Shown here piece after piece: positions 46,684 to 57,661 of a stretch of 64,000 bases of DNA. Position 1 is the first letter of the stretch. Each line of letters begins with the position of its first letter. The stretch covers positions 1 to 64,000 of the forward strand of contig JASAMV010005928.1 of NCBI GenBank assembly GCA_030248065.1, written 5' to 3'. The notes under the pieces were generated by a model. That model saw only the letters and a program-made list of their open reading frames with translations, ran no database searches and was not told where the DNA came from. Origin of the DNA: Rhynchonema sp. JSB1_4. Its lineage: Eukaryota; Nematoda; Chromadorea; Monhysterida; Xyalidae. The translations under genes were made by a program, and so were the position numbers.

Positions 46684-46879
46684 TACCTCTATCACGCCGT
46701 TTCCACTTGATTCGCAGGGCCTCGACAAGAACACAGCACTGTTGATCCTCAATCTGATCATCCTCGCCATAGTTGTCTGGTTGTTGTACACGTTGGCCAA
46801 ATCGTTCGTCACGCTGCAAGGTGTTGACCTCGACCATCATGCCGCCGGACATCATGACTACCACAAACATCGCGACTAA
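46664..46879 (+). CDS. Small single-pass membrane protein with His-rich tail, 71 aa
   Basis: The frame starts MSWWTDYTSITPFPL, has a hydrophobic stretch at residues 24-45 (ALLILNLIILAIVVWLLYTLA) and ends in a tail with eight histidines (DHHAAGHHDYHKHRD counts seven of them with neighbours). The plan, acidic lead then one span then His-rich end, matches the 55-aa protein at 42859 without clear residue identity. The first seven codons lie in the right inverted repeat of a MITE, so the native start is either that ATG or an upstream exon (45483-45617). The acceptor-like CAG at 46344-46346, before the MITE, may be the original splice site. Family unknown. Confidence 0.55.
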   Translation: MSWWTDYTSITPFPLDSQGLDKNTALLILNLIILAIVVWLLYTLAKSFVTLQGVDLDHHAAGHHDYHKHRD

Positions 46880-49168
46880 CGCTGCTCGTTCATTGATTGC
46901 GCGCGATTATTGATTGATTTGTTCAATATCTGAGTTGGCTATGGCTGGAACGGGGCTTTGTTACTTCTTGGGTTGAAGTTTTTATTATTTTTGTTTATGT
47001 TTCAATTGGGCTTATGCGTTTGATGATTTCGCATTGAAGTCGTTGGTTCAGTTGCGGATTCATTTGATTCGGCTTGACGATGACGCTAAGCATTTTATTC
47101 CGATCAGGTGGCAAGAATGAGTTCAAAGCCGAACAAAGCACACCGTATCAAACTTGGTGATCGGATCGAATCATTGCGATGCTGCATAACTTTTGTGCCA
47201 TGCGATTTATTCACCAGAAATGCAAAACATTGTTGGGCCAGATCTGAAACCGATTCGATCACCAAGTCCGTTTGTGGCCATGGCCAAGTTTTTGATTGGC
47301 ATGTTGGTAAGCAATAGCGTACATGGCAGCTCTGAGCCAATCAAATCTGTTCCAATGGTTACTGTAATATACATAACATGACTTTGTCGGAACCAGCCAG
47401 AGGTGCACCGCGTAAAATGTCTTTAGGTCGACCTACCTATAGGTTGAACACGGAACGCGGAACGGTGATTTTTTTCATAAACTTTTTCATTTATTTTCGT
47501 TTTCGTGTATATATTCGTATCATCATCATTACGAAAAGCACCGATTGCGTGCTTGAAATATTCCGATGTACGGTCACACGGACGCATTTCCGTGCTCCGC
47601 AATTAAAAAAATATTCTCGGAACATGGAAAACTTCCGTTTTCAACCTATAAGTCAGCCCTGAGTGACGTCAGAGAAACAAACAGAAAGTACATAATTGTT
47701 AAAATTTCAGAAATACTCCACCGTTCCTGACATTATCTACTTTACTCCCCCGCGTTTTCGCCTCACCGCTGCGCTCTGCTTCACGTCTCACGATCGCTTA
47801 TAAAGTGATTCAAATCGTCTAGTTTCGCTTTTTTCTTGGAAAAACCAACCGTTTGAAGTTTGAGCGCAGTAAAGTGTAATTATTGTGCATTCGTGAAACC
47901 GGAATTCATATGGACGACAAATGAGAACTTCAAACGGTTATTGCATTAATTTGATCAAATTATCTATAGTTTCATGCGAGGTATAGTGCCTTTTTGTGTA
48001 TGAAAAGCTTCACCCGTGCACTAATTTTTACCCTCGTTTTTGTTATAAAATAATTGCTCAGGCCCGCTTTGCTCCGGCCAGTTTTGTATCAACCCAATTT
48101 TTGAACGGTTGCTGTAATTTCGACTTTTATTATTATTTTTGTCTCGTTATTTTTTGCCTTCATTTTATCCCTCAGTGATTTCCGGTGAAGTAATAAAAAC
48201 TTTCCCATTGTTTTGTTCGGTCAAAGTTAATGAACCCACTTCGCTGAAACTACCGCTGGTATAAACTGGCTGAGGACGTATTAAACTCGCCACATGCCAC
48301 ACCCACCAGGTAGATATTTGTCTCAAATTTAAAAAAAAAACCATGGCATGTGCATAAAACCACGAGCACGCCTGCATTTCGAAGAAAAAGAATTATCTCC
48401 CAATGTCTCAATTGCTAAATGAAAATGACAGCTGCCGATCTGCTGAGCTTGGACGGAACCTTAGAAATAAAAAAAAGAGTCGCCGGATTGAATCAAATCT
48501 GAAATCTGAGGGCAGAAATTTCTGGGTGCCGTTAGGCCGATGATTCTTTACCGTTTATGTGATTTTAAGTATTATGCAATCGAACTGAAATCAATTTGAC
48601 AAAAATTTGTTCGTCGAATGTTGATTCGCGTTGTTGTGTCTTTATCCACTTATTGCAACAGTGACAACACACAGCGCAATGTCGAGAAAACACGAGACTA
48701 GATGACGTATATAACATGACATGATGTCAGATTCGTAGTTACTGGATTCACCAGAGTAGTTGAAATGAACCAGGATCTGAACATTCGTATATCCCCACAA
48801 AATGGGTGGATAATCCGGGCAGTAACGTGCCGTCTCAAGGTCAAATTTTTGCGTGCCCACACATCTCTCTCTCTCTTTCTTTCTCTCTCTCGCGCGCAAT
48901 CAGTGCGTTTTTCACGCCGACAATTTATATGCCGCTGAATATGTAAACAGTCGGTACTTTGTTGTGCCTGATTATCAAGGTGTTGGACACATAACTTTTA
49001 TTTTGAGCAGCCAAGATTAAATCTGGCCTGTGAACTTTTCAAAAAAAAACAAGATAATTTCTCTCATTCTCATAAAAAGTTCCCTCGATAATCGAGACAA
49101 TTGTATATGAGAGACTGAAAGACTTGACTTTTGTGACATCCAAAAACAGTGGGATCCCCATGCACGTG
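46880..49168. other. Intergenic, no gene seen
   Basis: AT-rich, with short frames only. A TCTCTCTCTTTCTTTCTCTC tract lies near 48865. Confidence 0.4.
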
Positions 49169-49176
49169 GATATGAC

Positions 49177-49644
49177 CAGGGTTGGGCAAAAAAAACGACG
49201 GCGTTTTTTCTTAAAAAAACGACGTTTTTTTTTAAAAAAACGCCTGGGTCGTTTTTCGTTTTTTTTAAAATCCTGAATTTCCTTGATTTTCCCTGATTTT
49301 TCAGGGAAAGTACCCTGATTATCTAGGAAAATCAATTTTTTGTCCCATTTTTTCAAAAAATTTTCGATCAATTTTTACTTTGTCGAGATACGTCGATATA
49401 CGGAGTTTGACTTTCAGTGATGACCCCGGCCAAAGTTGTTCCCACGATGCGGGTCTGATATGGGATCTTAGCAACTCGCTAGAAAAGGGTTGAAACCTGT
49501 TTATTTTGCCTCAGAACACATAGAATGACTTCATTTAACCACGTTTTCTTCCCAACATGAGCGTTCTCCAAATTTTTTGGGGGCATATTTTGGTCATCTA
49601 GACGTTTTAGATTTTTTCTAAAAAAACGTTTTTGCCCAACCCTG
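49177..49644. mobile_element. hAT-like element, CAGGGTTGGGC family
   Basis: Begins CAGGGTTGGGCAAAAAAAACG and ends CGTTTTTGCCCAACCCTG. The octamer GATATGAC is duplicated exactly (49169-49176 and 49645-49652). It has AAAAAACGACG runs at the left and is non-coding inside. Confidence 0.85.
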
Positions 49645-49652
49645 GATATGAC

Positions 49653-52600
49653 ATGAGACTTTCTTGCGTTTCTGGTCATCCTTGGTCCTTTGAGCAATTC
49701 TTTGGTCCTCATAAATTGCACTTTTGATAGTCGCAAATTACAATACCCAGGTAATGTATTCTATAAATTACTACATTGCATTTTCTATGTCCAATGCATG
49801 GGTTGTACCCATGAATCTCCGAAAATTGCTCCACACATGCAGTCTACGGTCGGTCCCCAATGTTTTCCCCACTTGACATTTCAACGCTTCACAAAAATGG
49901 AAACACTTGCCGAGTAACAATTGTGTTCGTCTACATGTCAGACAATCCTACCGTTTGTGCAGCATTTGACTGCAGAATTAAATACCTAAGCTATGTATCT
50001 ACCGCAATCCGATTTTCGTGCCCTTTCCAATGACAACCCCAAATTCAAATGCACTGGTGCATGCATGGTGCAGTGACCGTTTGTTACACAAATATTACGC
50101 GTTTGGTCATTCATTACCATGCAATAATGCCCCTTTGACCATAAACCTTATGTTTAATGAATGGATTGTTTATGTTTTTATAATATCGGGCGGTGATTAT
50201 CACATTCTGAAACAGCGCCATCATTATAATGGTTCGTTTAGTTTTGAGTATCTAATTTGTTGTTGAAATTACGAAACATTTTCCGTTCAGTTGATTTTGA
50301 GAAGTACATAAACTTGAAAATCTGTGAAACTGGTGTGAAACAGCAACTGTAGCAGCACACTAAAGTGGTAAACTGCCTGCCGGCGCTCTCGTAAAACGCT
50401 ACTGTCTATTTGGTTGCTTACTAAACAATTTATTCCTCGGGTGAAACCCAGCCTATCAGTTAGGATTTAGATTCTGGCGCAGTTCCCTATTACACACATT
50501 TTGTTTGAAAGATTTCGAACATATGTACATGGACGGACCCCATGCCAACTACATATATGTGCAGTAGATCTTATTTGCTATAGTGATGAGCTACCCTATG
50601 GTCCACTTCATGCAGAGCCTAGGGGCGGATGGAACGCTTTCAATTGATATCATCAAGATACAATTGTGGTTTCAATCCGTTCCGTCTTATTTGCGGGAAA
50701 TTGCAGTCTTAGCGCTGCAGTATTTACACTCTTCTTTGATAATATCGCCTTCTCTTCGTTATGGTCGTACAGGCTTCCAGGAGACCCTCGATAAGGCCCT
50801 TCAATGTGCTTCTTCACTTGCAGCTCTTAGAACACTTGCGTGCTCTAATTGGAGAAACCGTTCAGGTTCACTGAAATGCAAAGCTGCGTTCCCCTTTATT
50901 AGCGGCGAAGGGTGACAAAAAATACACCGTAATATTATTTGAAGAAAAAATTCCGCTTTCCGTACACAGCGACTGGGCGTTATTACTGATCATTTCCTGG
51001 ATAATGACGCGACAACAACAACCGCTCCTTTATACACTGCGAGTTCACCGACAAAAGTGAAAAAAAAGGAAACGCGCGGCCCTTCTTGTGATTTTGATAT
51101 GCAACGGTCATTATATTTTTTCTGGGCTGTTTTGGACGCAACAGAGAGGTTTTCTTGAGCGCCAGTCAACCTTGTGAGTGTTGGCGCACACGCGCATGGT
51201 GCCCAATAAACACTTAGTTTGTGAAACATCATAATAACACCCATGATTCAGTATTGCACATGACGTAGTGCCCTTAATTACGGACATTGCTACAAGTACA
51301 GTCACTGTTCGTCGACAGCTTTTGCTTTTTTATTCGTTGTTTTTTGCTTCCCAGATGGAGAAAAGACTCGTTTCAACCCGTAATTACTGCCGCTGAATTT
51401 GGAAAATAATTAATCCAAAATGATTTGGACTCATGTTCATGTGGTCAACTTATGTAGATCGTCAACTCACGCCAGGGTGCTTGCCAGATAAAACAATCTG
51501 TTATTGTAGTGGCATGAACGGCTTGTTTTATGCCAGGAGTACTAATTTTGGGTCACTATTAAATGGTGGGGACGGACTCATTGCTAAAAGAGCTCGGTTT
51601 ATTATTTCACCTTGTAGCCCAGACGCGCGCAATGAAAATGTCACCAAAGCTACCCCGATCAGACCGAGATCGAAACGCTTGAATCGGCCGAATTAGGAAC
51701 AAACATGATTTCGGACCAGCCGCATTATATTTGTTAATGTTTCATGAGCTTTCAGGAATTAAAAGAAAAGATTTCACTGCCGGTGGGTCACTGTAAATCG
51801 GGGAGGACTGTTTGTTCCTGACCATCAGAAACAGTACCTACGTATATCAGAAGAATTTTTTTCTGGAATCAAGTGTTATCACAGTGAATACACAGGTACC
51901 AGTTTTCGGTGCGGACCCCCTGCTGGTACCCCGAAATCTCATAGCATTTTTGAAACGTGCCTAAAAATTTTCACCAAGGATATTCGCGTGTCTTCCGGTT
52001 ACCAGCTGGGTCCCACCATTTCAGTGTCTAACACCAGGGTCATCCAACGATACACCCACATCTCATTTGCATATAACTGAAGCGCATCTTCTGTGCCTTT
52101 TTTGTTGTTTTCTTTTCAAATGTCTCGAACTCCGAAGCACTTGTATCGTTTCTCATAAACGGGTACTGTGGTTTTTGTGTGACAACTTTCACAAAACTAG
52201 GGGTTGTTCTCACGCTTTGGGCGAACTTGCTTGGCTTGTTCGTTCGTGCTTCAGTTTTTTACGCGCAAAGGTTATAAATTAGAAAAAAGCGCCATTTTAT
52301 GGCCGCCACACGGACGCCGCGCCCTGTTCCATAATTTGTGCTTTACAAGCATGATTATGACACCAAACGATTCACGTTTTTGGTTTTTCGTGCTTTTGTC
52401 TCATTTCACTGAATTGGACCCAATCCGCTAACCTCAATTCCATATCACATGCATGTTGGGCCTTATGATGTGCCTTCCGCGTTTTGGCAACGTGTTGCAT
52501 TTTTGGATGGCTGATGCTCAAAATATGATCACTTGAATTATGTCCCAGTTGGTTTCGGGTCGAAATCAGCCTTGAGTTACTGGGTCCCACATGGACAGCT

Positions 52601-54467
52601 GTACGCACCAAAGAAGCCGTATTCCCATAAAGCGACCATGTCTGGTGCTATTGTCATTATTATTCGACCATTTTGTGGCTAAATGAGAGATGACGCCCTT
52701 ATGCTTTATGAGACGATTATGATCTTTCGGTCAAACACAAGCAGCCGCGCCAGCGTGGGACAGTGGCTTAGATTTTATCGTTTTTGGGTTCCTTTTTCCA
52801 TTTGTTTCTGCCACTTCTGCACCCAAAACGCCGGCGTACCCAATACCGTGTGAAACATCAGTCCGATGGAAACGCAAAACAATTGAGATCGAAAATTGTC
52901 ATCCGTTCTGGCTTTTGGGTCTCTTTCAAAATGCTTCATTCAGTTTGTATCTCAATGGCTTTGGTACAAGTGCGCGTCACTTTTTGAAACCGAGAGATGA
53001 CTCAAACCTTATCGCTGAGAAATCAGCAGTTTTTGGTAAATTTCGCAAGGCTATTGTCAGAGTTGGACATTACAGTTTCAGTCCTATCGGTGTAAATTTA
53101 TCAAAATGTTGAATGTTATAGACGCACATTGTTGATAACCCAGGATATTTCACAACATAACCGTGCTCTTGGTGCTCATTTATCTTTTTCAAAATTTCAG
53201 CTCCAAAAGTTGTTTATTGGGGCATCCTGTGACCGACGTCAGAACACGAAATTTTCAGCAGTGTCGCAACTATTGCGTTTTCTGCTACGGCAGCCACACC
53301 TCGTTGTTTAGTTTGGTATACTTTTACATTTATGGTATATTATTTTCGGTAAAATAGTGCTTTGGCATAGTTCGTTAGGCCATACTGTGGTAACCATAAC
53401 CATCATTACAAGGCATATGGCGTGTAGTAGTCTTCCGCGCGAAATACAAAATTTATGAGTCTGATATAAAAACGTGCGGCGCTGCTGAGATTTTGTAAAA
53501 TTCCATCCCTGACCTTGTACGCGCACACCCTCACGCGATGGCTGTGCTTCTATTCGGTGAGGGTGTACACGCTTCATTACCATTATCGTGTTTGTATTTT
53601 CGAGTTACCAGTTCCAGAACTCTCTAATCCCGGGGTGCAGACTACAGCCATCCGAAACTGCACACCTTCCGAGCGTGAGAAAAAATCAGTTTCTGCTCGG
53701 GTGGCTGCCAAGAAGTGCAAGCACGTTGATTGTCAGAGTAGCAGGTTGCAACCGTGTGTATTGATACCACTCGTTTTTGTCTAGATCATCAAAATTTCTT
53801 AGTCGTTCTTCACAATTGTTTTATTTCTTGCAGCTTTACCTCTTTAGTGATCTGAAAGAGGCTTCAGTCCAGTAATTTCATTCTGCAGTTGTTGTACTAT
53901 AAAAGAGGGTTACTTGGGAACGAATGTATTCTTTGACGCAAGATCCATGCTGAACAGTACCAGGAAGGCCTATGCAGCTTGATATTGACTTTTGGTGCAG
54001 AAGCTTCAACACGTGACATTTTTCATGACGAGCCTATACTTTCCGAAATTTTAAACCTGCTCCCCAGCCCCTGTCATTTGCTGTCGTGTGCAACATGTGG
54101 TTTTCGATAGTACGACTCTTATTGTTTCGCACCAAATCTTTCATTATTTTGTACTGTTAGTACTTCGTTCTTTTGATTAGGTGGGTCGTTTTCTCAGCCA
54201 ATTTCGTAAAGCAATGCGCGTGTACGGAAAGCACTCATTTTTCGGAATATTTGTTTGTTTCTCTCAATTGTCAAGCTCGTTGTGGCGTCATGAAAACTTG
54301 CTGGCTTTCTAATGTTTCACAGAGCCCAACCCATTTGGGCCACCTACCCTTCACCAATGCTCTACTTTGAATCACAATTCCAGTTTGCATAAAATTTGTT
54401 GTGATTGTGAGAAGCTTCAATTTCAGTATGTCGCAAAAACCACTCAAAATGAGAGGTTTACGATAAG
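49653..54467. other. Gene-poor region
   Basis: The longest frame (50583-50915, 110 codons) has no recognisable motif. No splice-supported gene or repeat family was identified over nearly 5 kb. It may contain intron or regulatory sequence. Confidence 0.35.
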
Positions 54468-54469
54468 TA

Positions 54470-54645
54470 TACTCTGGCAATTCTTTTGGGAGAAACTTTT
54501 CAACCGCGTTGCCTGATCCGTAAAGCGCATTATGCGTGCACTGGCTACAGAAGTCACGTGACCGCTACAGCCAGTGCACGCATCATGTGCTTTACGGATC
54601 AGGCAACGCGTTTGAAAAGTTTCTCCCAAAAGAATTGTCAGAGTA
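54470..54645. mobile_element. Near-palindromic 176-bp hairpin MITE (TA target)
   Basis: TACTCTGGCAATTCTTTTGG and about 70 further bases recur inverted with about five mismatches, leaving a loop of only about 20 bp around CACGTGAC. TA lies at 54468-54469 and 54646-54647. Confidence 0.85.
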
Positions 54646-54647
54646 TA

Positions 54648-55214
54648 ATTCGGCGACCACCCAGACCGAAAAGTACTCAAAAATGTTGTTCAACCCAAAC
54701 TTCACTAACTTCAGCTCATCTGTCTTGGATATTACACACGATTTTATGTGTAGCCTGCTCCCTATCTCTGCCGGGTCGCGGCATTGCGGCCATAGGGAGT
54801 CATCGTTAACTTTTTTCGACATTTTTAGTTGGTCCTCGCGAAAGATTGTTGAATTCTGGCACCAGATGCACTTCGAGACAAACTTTTAAAGATTATCTTG
54901 ATGATCATTGGGTAACGGAGACAGCAAGCTTGAAAGTGCATTTGAAAAATGATTTTAGGTTGTACAATTTTCTTCAGAACCAAACCCGCGGCCTTTGAAA
55001 GAACCAAAAAACCAGCTCCTTCCTGTTTCCAAACATTCTCCTCACCTGTTTCAAGTTATTTTTCGCTTCCATTTACACTTGAAATCATTGTTTTATTTCA
55101 GAAAAGTAATATTAGACCAAATAAAACCAGTGCGCACACCATGTCAGTCAATCCATGATGATGTTTCACACAACGTGAGCAATAAAAGTATCGATTGCAC
55201 ACTATACAAACAAA
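54648..55214. other. Intergenic, no gene seen
   Basis: Short overlapping frames only. Confidence 0.35.
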
Positions 55215-55279
55215 ATGGACTTGGAGGACATCCCATTTATTGACGACGATGCCTTGGACCTGGACCAGCTACTACCCTG
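55215..55279 (+). CDS. Candidate first exon, acidic N-terminus
   Basis: ATG after ACAAACAAA opens MDLEDIPFIDDDALDLDQLL, then P and a possible donor CCCTG|GTTAGC in phase 2. Reading through instead gives a 42-aa frame. The acidic, Leu-rich start resembles an activation-type region, but no partner exon was found. Confidence 0.25.
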
Positions 55280-55653
55280 GTTAGCTTCATTTGGCTGCTT
55301 TTTGGTCGTTTTTGACAGTTGTTTTGCGGCTGGCTTTTTCTGATGCTGCTTCCCGAGAAAATTACCCACTTTCGCGATGGCTTGAGCGTATTACCAACGT
55401 ACTGTATGTGGTTTTTGTGTTTATTTTTATGTGCAGTTTTTGAGTACGAAGTCATTTGAGCGAATCTTGAACACTCATCTTCGCTGAAACAAAAGGTTTT
55501 CGGCGTTAACTTCTATGGTTATATACTGATCAGATCTGATCAGCATTTATGCCTTGTACATAAGTGCAACCCATTCAGCATAACGCCAAATTGTACGCAC
55601 ACACTGTACAGTACGAACCGGCAACCACCTCCAATGTTCCATAGTCAATAGTA

Positions 55654-55700
55654 CAGTGCAGCCTCGTTGTAGTGACCAATTTCGTTCACTACAGAGAATG
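55654..55700. repeat. Possible pogo/Tigger-type terminal repeat
   Basis: CAGTGCAGCCTCGTTGTAGTG follows a TA and resembles pogo-class ends such as CAGT..CCTCG..ATAACG. The matching far end was not found, so this may be a decayed or solo end. Confidence 0.3.
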
Positions 55701-57661
55701 CCATTTTTGGAAACAAACTGTCGTCGACCGTAGCAGGGCCCTTGTAACGATTTTGGACTGTGTCCCCAAACACCAACAGGCTGTCGGGACGAACACAACC
55801 ATCCCCCACTTTCTTTGGCTTACCGACTGACTTTGTCTTCAGTTTGACTGGCATGATACTCTTTTTTATCTGATCCGCCTCTAACAAAAAGCGACGCAAC
55901 ACGAACCCACACGCGCACTCAAGCAAGCAGCTTGACATCTGTTTCTCTTTGCTCTCCGTCAAAGCGACAGCTTTTCTCCATATTTCTTCTTTTTGTCTTC
56001 TCTCTCTTTGCGGCCGAACAAAGGAAATAAAGAAAAGCGCTCGTCATGGCCCGTTCCATTTCCCATCATATCAAAATGTGTATTCATTTTATCGATCAAA
56101 AATGTTTGCGTTTTCTGCACTGCTGCACTTCCTGCGATGGGAATTTTTCTGAACGACAGTTCTAAATGCCAGTTATGTTCTTGTTTTTTCGTTTTATGTC
56201 CGGTCGTGTCTATAATTATTATTTCTCCGTTTGCTTATTGTGAAGAAAAAAGTTGGGCTTCTGCTTCCTTGATAGAGCGACCTCGTGACGTCGATGGACA
56301 AAGATAATAATTATTATACCTTGGTACCGCTGGATTGCTTCAGGCACGTTTTCCCAATCACCGTTGTGCATACATGTACGTAGTCGCTCAGATTATAGAG
56401 CGCAGCTGAGGCACAATTATTGAACCTTTCTGTACAATCAAGCATGCACTGAGCAGCACAATGAGAAAAAAGCATGGTGTTGATATCACAAAAGCTGTAT
56501 AGTATATTGGATTACAATGACTGCTCATTTTCATAGGTCCCGCATTTCTCGTTGTAAAACTGTCTCAATCCATAAGCCGGTACTCGATTACCAAGTGGAA
56601 CATCTGCTGAACAAGGGATCATCAATAAAAAACCATACCCCAATATCAGATGCACATTGTAAGCGATAGCAAACTGCGTGATCGGTCCGGTCATGGCCCA
56701 AACATTATGATATTGTCATGATGTAATTTTTGCATCATCGGTGGTCTTTTATCACAGACAGGTGGTGCACCAGGTCATCGTCAGTGTGAATGCACCAAAT
56801 TAAATAATCAGAATCAACCCAGATACCGGACCGAACCGAACCGATCCCGGAGTTTCATACCCAATCTGATGCATGGCAGATGGTGCACGCGCGTCTGCTG
56901 TCTGACTTGGTCACCCACTGAGACAGGATGGAATGCTATTTTTATCGATTGGGTGCTTTTTGGTCAACTTGGTTGCCTGATTTTCAAAGACAGAGTCCAT
57001 ATTGGCCGTTTATGACCTTGATAGACAGGCGCTTGACTTCTCTTCATTCTGGGTTCTTATCTTCTGCCTCAATATCGAGCAGGTTTATGCTTTTCCTGCT
57101 GTGCTTGTACAATTTCTTTCGCTGCCTTATCTAATAGCCAATCTGAGGTTTATTCCATTTACTGAGTAATATTATGCAGATGAATTTTGATTTTGCCCCG
57201 TGTCAGTTAGTCTTCTTGGCGCGTTTTTAGCAATTATATCTGATGTGTAGTATTGTTTTTAGTCGTGTTCTGTTGTGCAAAATGAGCTGGAAACGTAATA
57301 GTTCCCCGTTGGGAATAATATTCGCTAAAAATCCTGTCAATGTTGATGTTAGATAATCATGTCAAATACAGGAACATCATGTTTTTGCGAAGCGCAATCG
57401 TTGGCATTTTAGCATAGGATTCAGTGTTACCGCACCACGATTGTCAGCATTTGTGTTTAAGTCGGGTTCTCTGGAATATTTGGCGAATGCTGATATTCGA
57501 TATTGATGTTCATTTGATGACAGATATATATGTTCAACATGCATCTCCAACCTCCGAGTTTGAAATTATATTTTTGCTATATTCACACTTTTTCTACGTT
57601 CACATAATTTAGAATCCATTCATAAAGAGGCAAATTCAACCCAAAAAAGCTATCCACAAAA
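55701..57661. other. Intergenic, no gene seen
   Basis: Short frames only on both strands, with no recognised family. Confidence 0.35.

Noticed and set aside
50583..50915. 110-aa frame
   Set aside because: No motif, codon bias or splice signal supports it, and its length is not surprising in 64 kb.
55547..55962. Minus-strand 105-aa protein ending NEIGHYNEAALYY
   Set aside because: The C-terminal part is the translation of a pogo-like terminal repeat, and the upstream part has no recognisable domain or splice support.
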